Of a DNA stretch of 64,000 nucleotides, positions 35,276 to 44,258 are shown piece after piece (within the stretch, counting starts at the first letter, position 1; each line of letters starts with the position of its first letter). Source of the stretch: JBFAPK01 sp040676675 (lineage in GTDB: Bacteria; Actinomycetota; Actinomycetes; Mycobacteriales; Micromonosporaceae). Below the pieces are notes generated by a model. The model did no database searches. It worked only from the letters and a program-made list of their open reading frames with translations, and was not told the DNA's origin. The stretch spans positions 186,001-250,000 of the forward strand of contig NZ_JBFAPK010000003.1 of the NCBI RefSeq assembly GCF_040676675.1, read 5' to 3'. A program made the position numbers and the translations under genes.

Positions 35276-35379
35276 GACTGGCACCATAGCTTGCGGCGGT
35301 GGCGCTGGTTAAGGTCTGGATGCGAGTGTGAGGATCGATCGGGAGCGGTTCGGGTAGTCACCCACCTCCGGTAGGCATT

Positions 35380-35421
35380 CCCCGCCGAGCGCCGCCGCTG
35401 GACAGCGGGCGCTCGACGGGG
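35380..35421 (-). terminator. Terminator of lipoprotein gene
   Basis: CCCCGCCGAGCGCC (35380-35393) pairs with GGGCGCTCGACGGGG (35407-35421) with one mismatch. It lies 64 bp after the lipoprotein stop (leftward). Confidence 0.55.
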
Positions 35422-35484
35422 TTCAGGTGGCCGGTCGTCCGGGCGGGTCCGGCCGTACGGGTCGGCGCGGTCGCGTCGGTCCGG

Positions 35485-36432
35485 TCACCCCGCCGTGGTG
35501 ACCCGCAGCGGCACACCGTTCAGCCCGTCGAGCACGGTCCGTGTTCCGATCGGGGCGCCGAGGGTGACGGTGACCGGCTTGACCAGCAGCTGCTCGGTAC
35601 AGACACCGCCGGACCGGGTGACGCTGCCGGCGACGACGACCAGGTCCTCGTACTCCTGCACGAGCGGGGTGAGGTTCTGGTCACAGGCACCCACGCCGAG
35701 CCGGTACGTCAGCTTCGCGCCGTCCACCTTGGTGAGGTCCTGGGCCGCCACCAGATTGTCCGGGCTCTCCAGCGGGGGCACGTTCGCGCTGGGCATCGGG
35801 GCGACGGCCGGGGAGGCGACGGCCAGCCGGGCCACCGGGGTGGCGAGTTCCGCGACGGTGAACAGCCACGCGGGTACCTCGGCGTCACCGCGGCTGGTGC
35901 GTACGGTGACGCTGCCGAGCTTCACGCCGGTGACGGTCAACGGGGTGCAGGCGATCGTGGCGGGGGTGCTCACGGTGCCGTCCGGTCCGGTGCCGCCGGT
36001 GCGCGGCGCCGCGGGGGTCTCGGTGCAGCGTGGCGGGTCGCCCTGGTCGAGCTGCCGGTACGCCTCCTCGGCGCCGATCAGCGGTACGGCCAGCGTCCCG
36101 TTCGGGAAGCGGATGCGGCCGTCGGCCGGCTTGGCCGTCGGCAGGTTGGTCCGGGCGGTGTACCAGCCGGCGAGGAACGCCTGTTTGGTCTCGTTGCTGA
36201 ATTTCGGGTCACCGGGCAGCACGGTAGGGTCCTGCAGCGGGACGAATCCGCTCTGCCATTGCTGGCGGCCCGGTGCCGTACGCCAGGCCGCGGCGACCGT
36301 GGTCGCCCGCTGCCGGAACCGCTCCTGGCCGTGGTCAGGCGAGTTGGCGGGACCGGCATTCTGATCGACCTGCGCGCAGGCCGCGAGAGTCAGGATCAAA
36401 GGTAGGCCCAGCAGGGCCGAGAATCGGATCAT
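35485..36432 (-). CDS. Lipoprotein of unknown function
   Basis: A 315-residue protein, signal peptide ending in lipobox LAAC with Cys at residue 19. The exported part is mixed alpha/beta and has no domain I recognise (e.g. WRTAPGRQQWQSGFVPLQ, LTYRLGVGACDQNLTPLVQEYEDLVVV). It has a few Cys residues (CTETPAAP, CTPLTV, GACDQ). It lies 38 bp after the hemerythrin-like gene and probably shares its message. Confidence 0.75.
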   Translation of the reverse strand: MIRFSALLGLPLILTLAACAQVDQNAGPANSPDHGQERFRQRATTVAAAWRTAPGRQQWQSGFVPLQDPTVLPGDPKFSNETKQAFLAGWYTARTNLPTAKPADGRIRFPNGTLAVPLIGAEEAYRQLDQGDPPRCTETPAAPRTGGTGPDGTVSTPATIACTPLTVTGVKLGSVTVRTSRGDAEVPAWLFTVAELATPVARLAVASPAVAPMPSANVPPLESPDNLVAAQDLTKVDGAKLTYRLGVGACDQNLTPLVQEYEDLVVVAGSVTRSGGVCTEQLLVKPVTVTLGAPIGTRTVLDGLNGVPLRVTTAG

Positions 36433-36470
36433 GTCGGGTCAGACGCGGACGATCTACGCCCGGTTCCCCG

Positions 36471-36950
36471 TCACGCTTCGCCGGCGATGTCCATCCGGTA
36501 CGCCTCGTAGAGCAGATCGGCGTCGCGCTGACGGTGTCGTGACATCGCCCGCAGCAGTTCGCCGCTCCAGCCGCGCAACTGCTCGGCCGTGGTCTCCGGG
36601 AAGTCCGCGCGGCGTTGCAGAGCCGACATCGCGGCGACGATGGCGCCGTGCTCCCGGATCAGGACGTGTACGCCCCGGGCCAGCCGGGGCTCCTGGTCGA
36701 GGAGGTCGGTGTAGAGCCCGTCGGGTCCCTCGGTGGCCACGACGTGCGCGGCGAAGGACGTCCGCAGGCGGCCCAGCCGGGCGCCCACCCGGCGGCGCCA
36801 GGCCGGATCGGCGGCCGCACCGGCGAGGGCCTCCTCCAGCAGGTGCATGTGCCGCGAGAGCGCGGCCCGCCGGCGGCGCGCCAGCCCGAACGCGGGTGAC
36901 TCGGAGATCGTGGACGTCGGGTTCGGCTGCGGGGACGGGTCTGTGGCCAT
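36471..36950 (-). CDS. Hemerythrin-like (HHE) domain protein
   Basis: A 159-residue protein started at ATG 36950 behind GGAGG. Four helices contain spaced His and acidic residues: SRHMHLLEEALA, SFAAHVVATEGPDGL, LIREHGAIVAAM and SRHRQRDADLLYEAY. The pattern resembles the HHE cation-binding/hemerythrin fold with a possible di-iron site. Likely oxygen or redox sensing or iron-based detoxification, but this is inference from ligands. Confidence 0.7.
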   Translation of the reverse strand: MATDPSPQPNPTSTISESPAFGLARRRRAALSRHMHLLEEALAGAAADPAWRRRVGARLGRLRTSFAAHVVATEGPDGLYTDLLDQEPRLARGVHVLIREHGAIVAAMSALQRRADFPETTAEQLRGWSGELLRAMSRHRQRDADLLYEAYRMDIAGEA

Positions 36951-37080
36951 CACACACCTCCGGAGGGTGCGCGCCGATCGGATGGACCGATGGTGGACCT
37001 CGCCACCGCCGCTGTCCAGCCCCAGGCGGCATCTGACGGTGCGCATCCACGGTCCACGACACCGCGCCCGCTCCGGACAG

Positions 37081-37115
37081 CACCGCGCCCCGGTCCGGTG
37101 GACCGGGGCGCGGTG
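37081..37115 (-). terminator. tmRNA terminator
   Basis: CACCGCGCCCCGGTCC (37081-37096) pairs perfectly with GGACCGGGGCGCGGTG (37100-37115) around GGT. It lies 7 bp past the 3' end of ssrA. There is no T-run. Confidence 0.75.
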
Positions 37116-37122
37116 GTCGAGG

Positions 37123-37495
37123 TGGAGGTGCCGGGAATCGAACCCGGGTCCTTCGGCGCCTTGTCAGGGCTTCTCCGAGCGCAGCTCGCTGTGCCTCTAC
37201 TCGGCCCCTCCGATCACGCGAGCGAGTCGGTGTGACGGGCCCAGTCGCTGATTAGTCTCGCCGCGTGAACCCCGCGACCGGGTTCAGTTGGCCAGCCTTC
37301 TAGCTGATGCCGGCAAACTGGGACGAAGGCACTCCCAGGCCGACAGACTTGCTACTCGCCTCAGGCGGCGAGAGCGAAGTCAGCGCGATTCTGCTTGGCG
37401 CTTATTGGTTTCCGACGAACGATTCTCGAGACGACGTCGGCTTCCTCGGCTCGCTTCCCCTGCCGCAACGTACGAAGTCGAAACCAGTCACCCCC
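37123..37495 (-). ncRNA. ssrA: Transfer-messenger RNA (tmRNA)
   Basis: The 5' end reads GGGGGTGACTGGTTTCGAC and the 3' end has T arm CCGGGTTCGATTCCCGG and CACCTCC plus A; these pair as an acceptor stem with one G-U. In between, the tag frame (37399-37361) encodes AKQNRADFALAA and stops, a standard degradation tag. The 373-nt length is typical. It rescues stalled ribosomes with SmpB, whose gene is 153 bp away. Overlapping protein ORFs here are shadows. Confidence 0.95.
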
Positions 37496-37648
37496 TCGAT
37501 GGGCCGCGCTCTCGCGGCCACTCAAGCCTAACGCCTCCGAGCGCCGACTTCATCCCGGATACCCCCGGGACACACCGGCATCAAGCGTGCGCCAGGCCAG
37601 AAGCCGGGCATAAGTGATTTATATCTCAGAAAGCCACACGCGTCCGGC

Positions 37649-38125
37649 TCAGCCCATGCCCTTGCCGCGCCGCCCCATCGCCTTCGCGATCTCGCGGTCG
37701 GCGTCGCGCTTGGCCAGGTCCTGCCGCTTGTCGTACGACTTCTTACCCTTGGCGAGCCCGATCTCGACCTTGGCCCAGCCGTCGGAGAAGTAGAGCGAGA
37801 GCGGTACCAGCGTGAGGCCGCTCTCCTGCAGCTTGCCGATCAACCGGTTGATTTCGAGCCGATTCAGCAGCAGCTTGCGGGTACGTCGGGGCTCATGGTT
37901 GGTCCAGGTGCCCTGCGCGTACTCGGGGATGTGCATCCCGTGCAGGTACAACTCCCCCTCGCGCTCCTGGGCGAACGCGTCGACCAGCGACGCCCGCCCG
38001 GCCCGCAGCGACTTGACCTCCGTACCGGTCAGCGCCAGTCCCGCCTCGTAGGTGTCGAGGATGGCGTAGTCGTGGCGCGCCTTCCGGTTGGAGGCGACGA
38101 CCTTTCGCCCCTTCTCCCGTGGCAT
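37649..38125 (-). CDS. smpB: SsrA-binding protein
   Basis: A 158-residue protein started at ATG 38125 (MPREKGRKVVASNRKARHDY-type N-terminus). A GTG 12 nt upstream is an alternative. It has TGTEVKSLRAGRASLVDAFA and EPRRTRKLLLNRLEI, and a basic C-terminal tail (KSYDKRQDLAKRDADREIAKA), all typical of SmpB. It binds tmRNA and brings it to stalled ribosomes. It follows ftsX, as is usual in actinobacteria, and precedes ssrA. Confidence 0.97.
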   Translation of the reverse strand: MPREKGRKVVASNRKARHDYAILDTYEAGLALTGTEVKSLRAGRASLVDAFAQEREGELYLHGMHIPEYAQGTWTNHEPRRTRKLLLNRLEINRLIGKLQESGLTLVPLSLYFSDGWAKVEIGLAKGKKSYDKRQDLAKRDADREIAKAMGRRGKGMG

Positions 38126-38253
38126 CTGCGCCCACACCCCTCTCTGCGTCGAAACGGCCGCGCCATGCTACCCCGTCACCCGGCCCGGTCTGGGCGAGTT
38201 TCGCCCGTCGACCGACCGGCCGTCGCCGGGTACGCGCGGCCCGAATGTACGAA

Positions 38254-38288
38254 CGCCGCCCGGCGGGAGAAAAATCCGCCGGGCGGCG
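38254..38288 (-). terminator. Terminator after ftsX
   Basis: CGCCGCCCGGCGG (38254-38266) pairs perfectly with CCGCCGGGCGGCG (38276-38288) around a 9-nt loop; it lies 25 bp after the ftsX stop, so ftsEX and smpB may be separate messages. Confidence 0.7.
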
Positions 38289-38312
38289 CCGGAGTACGAG
38301 CCGAACCCGCAG

Positions 38313-39188
38313 CTAGACCCGCAGGTAGAAGCGGAGGGTGACCCAGGCGGTGACCGCGCTGATCAGACCGCCGACGCCCGCCATGAGCGGGAACATCAGC
38401 AGCACACTGCTCCACTCGATCGGGGTCAGCAGGGTGGTGAGGTCGCGCAGCGATCCGTCCAGCAGGAAGACCTTCGCGAGTATCAGCGCGCCGAAACCGA
38501 TGATCGAGCCGAGCAGACCGGCGACCACGGCCTCCAGTACGAACGGGGCCTGGATGAACCAGTTCGAGGCGCCGACCAGCTTCATGACCGCGACCTCGCG
38601 GCGCTTGCTGTAGGCGGCGACCTGGATCGTGTTACCAACCAGGAGCAGGGCGGCGATCGCCATCACCGTGGCGGCGACCAGCGCCATGTTCTGTACCGAA
38701 CCGAGGATGTTGAAGATCTTGTCGAGCAGTCGACGCTGGTCGACGATCTCCTCAATCCCCTCCTGGTCCTTGTACTTGTTGAAGATCTGCTCGTACTGCT
38801 CGGGGTCCTTGAGCTTCACGCGGAAGGACTCGGGCAACTGGTCCGGCTTGATGTTGTTCACCAGGTCCGGCGCGTCCCGGTACATCTCCTTGAACTTGTT
38901 GTACGCCTCGTCCTTGGTCTCGTGCTTGGTGCTCTGCACGAGTGGATCGCTGTCCAGGGCGTTCTGGAGATCGGCACGCTGCGCGTCCGTGACGTCGTTG
39001 TTCAGGAAGATCGAGACTTCGATCTTGTCGTAGTAGTACGACTTCATGCTGTTGACCTGGAGATACATCAGGCCGCTCGCGCCCAGCATGGTCAGCGACA
39101 CGGCCATCGTGATGATCATCGCGATGGTCATCGTCACGTTGCGCCACAGCCCGACCAACACCTCGGACAGGACGTATTTCACGCGCAT
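38313..39188 (-). CDS. ftsX: Cell division ABC transporter permease FtsX
   Basis: A 291-residue protein. It has an N-terminal membrane helix (MTIAMIITMAVSLTMLGASG, residues about 20-39), a large extracytoplasmic loop (SMKSYYYDKIEVSIFLNNDV to about 165), and three more helices in the C-terminal half. It forms the FtsEX complex with the ATPase 79 bp upstream; that complex controls a peptidoglycan hydrolase (RipC in mycobacteria) during division. The ATG has GGAAGGAACC upstream. Confidence 0.97.
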   Translation of the reverse strand: MRVKYVLSEVLVGLWRNVTMTIAMIITMAVSLTMLGASGLMYLQVNSMKSYYYDKIEVSIFLNNDVTDAQRADLQNALDSDPLVQSTKHETKDEAYNKFKEMYRDAPDLVNNIKPDQLPESFRVKLKDPEQYEQIFNKYKDQEGIEEIVDQRRLLDKIFNILGSVQNMALVAATVMAIAALLLVGNTIQVAAYSKRREVAVMKLVGASNWFIQAPFVLEAVVAGLLGSIIGFGALILAKVFLLDGSLRDLTTLLTPIEWSSVLLMFPLMAGVGGLISAVTAWVTLRFYLRV

Positions 39189-39267
39189 CGGGGGTTCCTT
39201 CCGGATCTCCGCAGAGAGTGTGGTTCGTCGTCAGGTCAGTGCCGGCCGGTCGGCGGGAGGAGCCGGC

Positions 39268-39948
39268 TCACCCGTATACGCCGCGGGCCTGGTCGCGCAC
39301 GATGCGGCCGCTCTCGATCTCTACGACCCGGCGCCGCATCTGGTTCACGATGTTGGAGTCGTGCGTGACCATCACGACCGTGGTACCGGTCCGGTTGATC
39401 CGGTCCAGCAGCCGCATGATTTCGATCGAGGTGTCGGGGTCGAGGTTTCCGGTCGGCTCGTCGGCCAGCAGGATCAGCGGACGGTTCACGAAGGCCCGTG
39501 CCACCGCGACGCGCTGCTGCTCACCGCCGGAGAGCTCGTGCGGGTAGCGGTGTTCCTTGCCGCCGAGCCCGACCAGTTCGAGCACCTCGGGCACGACGCG
39601 GCGGGCGACCGCCTTGGTCTTCCCGATGACCTCCAGCGCGAACGCCACGTTCTCGTAGGCGGTGCGGTTGGGCAGGAGGCGGAAATCCTGGAAGACACAG
39701 CCGATCGAGCGCCGGAAGTGAGAACGCTTCCACGACCGCATCGCGGTGACGTCCTTGCCGTTCACGATGACCTTGCCCTTACTCGGCGTAATCTCGTGCA
39801 ACAGCAGTTTGATGATGGTGGACTTACCGGAACCGGATGGGCCGATGAAGAAGACGAACTCGCCCTTCTCAATGAAGCACGACACGCCGTCCAGCGAGGG
39901 CCGGGACGACTTCGGGTACGTCTTCGTCACTTGCTCAAGCTGAATCAC
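39268..39948 (-). CDS. ftsE: Cell division ATP-binding protein FtsE
   Basis: 226 residues starting at GTG 39948. Walker A is GPSGSGKST (about residues 36-44), the Q loop CVFQDFR, the ABC signature LSGGEQQRVAVARA and Walker B LLADEPTGNLDP, with the H-loop VTHD. No Shine-Dalgarno sequence precedes the GTG; instead a -10 box is 8 nt upstream, so the mRNA is probably leaderless. It is the partner of FtsX. Confidence 0.97.
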   Translation of the reverse strand: MIQLEQVTKTYPKSSRPSLDGVSCFIEKGEFVFFIGPSGSGKSTIIKLLLHEITPSKGKVIVNGKDVTAMRSWKRSHFRRSIGCVFQDFRLLPNRTAYENVAFALEVIGKTKAVARRVVPEVLELVGLGGKEHRYPHELSGGEQQRVAVARAFVNRPLILLADEPTGNLDPDTSIEIMRLLDRINRTGTTVVMVTHDSNIVNQMRRRVVEIESGRIVRDQARGVYG

Positions 39949-39956
39949 GGGTGGTG

Positions 39957-39984
39957 AGTCTACGCGGTGTGACGAAAACGCCAA
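39957..39984 (-). promoter_or_regulatory. ftsE promoter (leaderless)
   Basis: On the minus strand TTGGCG (39984-39979), a 16-bp spacer, and TAGACT (39962-39957) lie directly upstream of the GTG at 39948. The short gap between the -10 and the start codon suggests a transcript beginning at or near the GTG. Confidence 0.55.
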
Positions 39985-40088
39985 GCCCGACGCCCACCGT
40001 GCAGCCCGCATTGTCGCAAAGAAGGTGATCCGTCACCAGCCGGTGGCCGCCGTCGTGGGCGCCACCGGCCCGACCGTCGTCGTGCCTG

Positions 40089-41219
40089 CTAGCCGGCGTT
40101 GGCCGCGAGCTGCTGCTGCTTCCGCCAGCGGATTCCCGCCTCGATGAAGTCGTCCAGCTCGCCGTCGAAGACCGCGGACGGATTGCCGGTCTCCTGCTCG
40201 GTTCGCAGATCCTTCACCATCTGATACGGGTGCAGCACGTACGAACGCATCTGGTCGCCCCACGAGCCGGCCGCGTCAGCCTTGAGTCCCTGCAGCTTGG
40301 CCTGCTCCTCCTGGCGCTTGCGCTCCAGCAGCCGGGACTGGAGCACGCGCAGCGCGGAGGCCTTGTTCTGCAGCTGGGACTTCTCGTTCTGGCAGGTCAC
40401 CACGATCCCGGTCGGCAGGTGCGTGATCCGTACGGCCGAGTCGGTCGTGTTCACGCTCTGTCCACCCGGGCCGGACGAACGGTAGACGTCGATCCGGATC
40501 TCGTTCTCCGGAATGTCGATGTGGTCCGTCTGCTCTGTGACGGGCAACACCTCGACGCCCGCGAAGCTCGTCTGCCGCCGCCCCTGGTTGTCGAAGGGGC
40601 TGATCCGGACCAGCCGGTGGGTGCCCGCCTCGACACTCAGCGTGCCGTAGGCGTACGGGACCTTGACGGCGAAGGTGGCCGACTTCAGCCCCGCCTCCTC
40701 GGCGTACGACGTCTCGTAGACCTCGGTCGCGTAGCCGTGCCGCTCGGCCCAGCGCAGGTACATCCGCAGCAGCATCTCGGCGAAGTCCGCGGCGTCCACG
40801 CCGCCCGCGCCGGCCCGGATGGCCACCAGCGCCTCGCGGGAGTCGTACTCGCCGGAGAGCAGGGTGCGGATCTCCAGCTCGTCGATCGCCTTGCGGAGCC
40901 CGCCGATCTCGCTCTCGACCTCGTGCAGGGTCCCCGAGTCCGCCTCCGCCTCGGCGAGTTCGAGCAGCACGTACGCGTCGTCCAGCCGGGAGCGCAGGGT
41001 TTCGAGTTTGCTGATCTCGCCGTTGACGTACGACAGCTTGGAGGTCACCTCCTGCGCCCGGACCTGGTCGTCCCACAGGTCGGGGGCGGAGGCCGCCTCC
41101 TCTAGCTTCACCTTGTCCTGACGCAACCGGTCAAGATCGAGTACTGCCTCGATGTTGCGCAGGGTCGCGTCGAGGTCCTTGAGCTGGTCGGCGTATTCGG
41201 CAGCGGTCACAACAGTCAA
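40089..41219 (-). CDS. prfB: Peptide chain release factor 2
   Basis: A 376-residue protein. It has an N-terminal coiled coil, the SPF stop-codon-recognition motif (VRISPFDNQGRR, about residue 205) and the GGQ catalytic loop (SSGPGGQSVNTTDSAVR, about residue 250). It releases nascent peptides at UGA and UAA. The frame is continuous: the UGA frameshift found in E. coli prfB is absent. It starts the prfB-ftsE-ftsX-smpB-ssrA series. Confidence 0.97.
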   Translation of the reverse strand: MTVVTAAEYADQLKDLDATLRNIEAVLDLDRLRQDKVKLEEAASAPDLWDDQVRAQEVTSKLSYVNGEISKLETLRSRLDDAYVLLELAEAEADSGTLHEVESEIGGLRKAIDELEIRTLLSGEYDSREALVAIRAGAGGVDAADFAEMLLRMYLRWAERHGYATEVYETSYAEEAGLKSATFAVKVPYAYGTLSVEAGTHRLVRISPFDNQGRRQTSFAGVEVLPVTEQTDHIDIPENEIRIDVYRSSGPGGQSVNTTDSAVRITHLPTGIVVTCQNEKSQLQNKASALRVLQSRLLERKRQEEQAKLQGLKADAAGSWGDQMRSYVLHPYQMVKDLRTEQETGNPSAVFDGELDDFIEAGIRWRKQQQLAANAG

Positions 41220-41314
41220 GAGTACGTCTTCGCTCGCCGGTGCAGGTCACCTGCCACGCTCGCCGGCCGACCCCCCGCCCGGGGTCGCACCGGACCAGCC
41301 GCGGACGCGGGCGG

Positions 41315-41833
41315 TCAACTGGTGACCGGGGCCGTCTTCAGCCAGGACAGCGCCGCCTTGTGGTACGCCACCGCGAACTCCAGGGCCGCGGCGCCGTACG
41401 AGTCGCCGGCCTTCTTCGCGTCCCGGGCCTGCTCGCGGGCCGAGGCGAGCGCCTCGGTGTGGTACTCGTTGGCCCCCGTGTAGAGGTTCTTCAGCTGGTT
41501 CGCCGAGTGCTGCGGCCCGAAGGCGACCCGCAGGGCGACCGGGTTGCGTACCGTGTCCCGTCCGGGGGTTTCCGCCAGCCAACGGGAGAATGTCCGCTTT
41601 CCGGCCGCCGTGATCGCGTACGGCTGGCTGGAGCGCGGCCCCGGCTTCCCGAGCCGGACCAGACCCTGCTCGGCGAGGACCGGGAGTTCCCGGTACACCT
41701 GGCTGCGAGTCATCGACCAGTACGGCGCGAGACGCCGCTCGGCGGCGGCCATCAGTTGGCCGCCTGTCATCGGTCCTTCGTGGAGCAGCCCCAGCAGCGC
41801 GGCTGCGGTCGGGTTGATTCCTGTATCCGCCAT
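41315..41833 (-). CDS. PadR family transcriptional regulator
   Basis: A 172-residue protein started at ATG 41833 (MADTGINPTAAALLGLL). A winged helix is visible in LLHEGPMTGGQLMAAAERR and SMTRSQVYRELPVLAEQGLVR (residues about 10-60), and the C-terminal helices (PVALRVAFGPQHSANQLKNL) dimerise in PadR/Vir-like proteins. The effector is unknown, and the neighbours give no clear target. The upstream 60 bp contain GTGTATCGTGTC-like sequence that could be its operator. Confidence 0.87.
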   Translation of the reverse strand: MADTGINPTAAALLGLLHEGPMTGGQLMAAAERRLAPYWSMTRSQVYRELPVLAEQGLVRLGKPGPRSSQPYAITAAGKRTFSRWLAETPGRDTVRNPVALRVAFGPQHSANQLKNLYTGANEYHTEALASAREQARDAKKAGDSYGAAALEFAVAYHKAALSWLKTAPVTS

Positions 41834-42303
41834 GCCCTCTACGCTGCCACTTTGCAATCGTTACGTCCAGGATTTGACACGATACACACCAACGGGTGTT
41901 CCACTGTGCACTGTCGGTGGCGGACTGTCCGTTGAGGACGATCAATGCGTCGCGCTGACGCCCGTCGATCGGACCCGGCCGGTCACGTCGAGGCGGCATC
42001 CGGGCGGCCACGCGCAGGGCGCGACGCGCGTCACGTACCACGCGAGCCGCCGGCCTCCGGCGCGCGTGGCCTGGCGGAGATCCGTCCGGACAGCGGATGT
42101 GACGTCCGGACGGAACGGCGACGCCGCCGGCGGTGGCCCGGACGCACGCGGGCCGACAGTGATCGGCGGGACAGAGCCTAGGCGGGCCGGGCGCGGCGCG
42201 CGGGCGGTCGGGCGGCTTTGACCCGAACCGGGGACGACTCGATCATGGACCGGACCTCGATCACGGACCGGACCCCGCGCGGGCGGGGGCCGGTCCGGGC
42301 GGG
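41834..42303. other. 470-bp intergenic region
   Basis: No gene is supported between the PadR start and the 1-pyrroline-5-carboxylate dehydrogenase stop. The part next to padR (41858-41935) is AT-richer and likely holds its promoter. The rest is Arg-rich in every frame, as expected for noncoding GC-rich DNA. Near 42245-42300 two copies of GGACCGGAC and GGTCCGG could form a terminator for the dehydrogenase. Confidence 0.5.
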
Positions 42304-43941
42304 TCAGTCGGCGGCACCCATGTGCGGGTACCGGTGGTCGGTCGGCGGGACGAAGGTCTCCTTGATCGTGCGCGGCGACATCCAGCGCACCAGGTTGTGC
42401 CAGGACCCGGCCTTGTCGTTCGTGCCGCTGGCCCGGGCGCCGCCGAACGGCTGCTGCCCGACCACCGCGCCGGTCGGCTTGTCGTTGATGTAGAAGTTGC
42501 CGGCGGCGTACCGCAGCGCCTCGCTCGCCCAGTCGATCACGCGGCGGTCGGTCGCGAAGATCGAGCCGGTCAGCGCGTACGGGGCCGCGGCCTCGGCCTG
42601 CGCCACCACCGACTCGAACCGGGCGTCGTCGAAGACGTGCACGGCGAGGATCGGCCCGAAGTACTCGGTGGTGAACGAGTCGTGGGTCGGGTCGTCGCAC
42701 TCGAAGAGCGTCGGCCGGACGAAGTAGCCGACCGAGTCGTCCGCGGTACCGCCGGCCAGGATCCGGCACGCGCCGTCCTGCTTGATCATGTCGAGCGCCG
42801 CGGTGTGCCGGGCGAACGCCCGCGCGTCGATCACGGCACCGCCGAAGTTGCCGAAGTCGGTGACGTCGCCGTACCGCAGCCCGTCGGCGGTCGCCGCCAG
42901 CCGGTCCCGCAGCCCGTCCTCCCAGAGCGACCTCGGCACGTACGCCCGGGAGGCGGCCGAGCACTTCTGGCCCTGGTACTCGTACGCGCCCCGGATCAGG
43001 GCGGTGTGCAGGGCGTCCACGTCGGCGCTGGAGTGCGCGATCACGAAGTCCTTGCCGCCCGTCTCGCCGACCAGCCGCGGGTAGCCGCGGTAACCCGCGA
43101 GGTTCTCGCCGACGGTCCGCCAGAGGTGCTGGAAGACCTTGGTCGAACCGGTGAAGTGGATGCCGGCCAGGTCGGGGTCGGCCAGCGCCACCTCGGAGAC
43201 CGCGATCCCGTCGCCGGTGACCATGTTGATCACGCCCGGGGGCAGGCCGGCCGCCTCGAAGAGCCGCATGGTGAAGTGCGCGGCGAACTGCTGGGTCGGC
43301 GACGGCTTCCACACCACCGTGTTGCCGAGCAGTGCCGGCGTCGCCGGGAGGTTGCCCGCGATGGCGGTGAAGTTGAACGGGGTGATCGCGTAGACGAAGC
43401 CCTCCAGCGGCCGGTGGTCGAACCGGTTCCACACGCCGGGCGAGGAGGCCGGCTGCTCGGCGAGGAGCTTGCGGGCGAAGAAGACGTTGAACCGCAGAAA
43501 GTCGATCAGCTCGCAGGCCGAGTCGATCTCGGCCTGGATGGCCGTCTTCGACTGGCCGAGCATCGTGGCGGCGTTGAGCGTGTCCCGCCAGGGGCCGGAG
43601 AGCAGGTCGGCGGCGCGGAGGAACACGGCGGCCCGGTCCTCGAAGGACAAATCACGCCACATGGGGGCGGCCTGCTTCGCGGCCGTCACCGCGGCCAGCG
43701 CATCCGCGTTGGTTGCGTTGTGGGTGACCCCCAGCACATGCTCGTGCCGGTGCGGCTGCACGACGTCGATGGCCGCACCCGCGCCCATCCGTTGTTCCCC
43801 ACCGATGGTCATCGGCAGGTCGAGCCGTTCGGCGGCGAGTTCGTCGAGCCGCCGCCGCAGGCTCTCCCGCTCGGTACTGCCCGGCTCGTAGTTGCGGACC
43901 GGCTCGTTGTGCGGCTCCGGTACGGCGAAGACGGCGTCCAT
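42304..43941 (-). CDS. pruA: L-glutamate gamma-semialdehyde (1-pyrroline-5-carboxylate) dehydrogenase
   Basis: 545 residues from ATG 43941 (AGGAG site). The N-terminus MDAVFAVPEPHNEPVRNYEPG and the length are those of monofunctional P5C dehydrogenases. It has AITPFNFTAIAGNLP, FTGSTKVFQHLW (cofactor binding, about residue 265) and GQKCSAASR (catalytic Cys, about residue 315), with LVGETGGKDFV holding the conserved Glu. It oxidises glutamate semialdehyde to glutamate with NAD+, the second step of proline breakdown. No proline dehydrogenase gene is next to it. Confidence 0.95.
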   Translation of the reverse strand: MDAVFAVPEPHNEPVRNYEPGSTERESLRRRLDELAAERLDLPMTIGGEQRMGAGAAIDVVQPHRHEHVLGVTHNATNADALAAVTAAKQAAPMWRDLSFEDRAAVFLRAADLLSGPWRDTLNAATMLGQSKTAIQAEIDSACELIDFLRFNVFFARKLLAEQPASSPGVWNRFDHRPLEGFVYAITPFNFTAIAGNLPATPALLGNTVVWKPSPTQQFAAHFTMRLFEAAGLPPGVINMVTGDGIAVSEVALADPDLAGIHFTGSTKVFQHLWRTVGENLAGYRGYPRLVGETGGKDFVIAHSSADVDALHTALIRGAYEYQGQKCSAASRAYVPRSLWEDGLRDRLAATADGLRYGDVTDFGNFGGAVIDARAFARHTAALDMIKQDGACRILAGGTADDSVGYFVRPTLFECDDPTHDSFTTEYFGPILAVHVFDDARFESVVAQAEAAAPYALTGSIFATDRRVIDWASEALRYAAGNFYINDKPTGAVVGQQPFGGARASGTNDKAGSWHNLVRWMSPRTIKETFVPPTDHRYPHMGAAD

Positions 43942-44258
43942 CACATGCTCCTGGGCGATCTCGACAGCCTCGGCGAAATCGGACCCGCGGGCACCGACCG
44001 GTTGGCCGGGCACCCTGGCCCGCACCCCGGGATGTCCGGAGGTACGGCGGCGGGACCTGCGCCAATCCTGCCACGAGCCGTCCGGATCGCCGATCCGGGC
44101 GGTGCCCCGGGGCCCCGGGCGGACAACCCGCCCCACCAGCACCGCGCGGTCGGCAACGGCGCCCCGCGTACCCTGAAGAGCCGGCGGCCCCCAGCGCGCC
44201 GCCCCGAGTCCCCGCCGCCCCACCCGTGCGGTTCCGGACACCCGTCGAAGGGGAGACG

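Noticed and set aside
37288..37617. Three overlapping plus-strand ORFs
   Set aside because: They lie inside the tmRNA, whose ends, tag and acceptor stem are clear.
40089..41219. Programmed frameshift in prfB
   Set aside because: The frame is continuous through the N-terminal region; no in-frame TGA exists.
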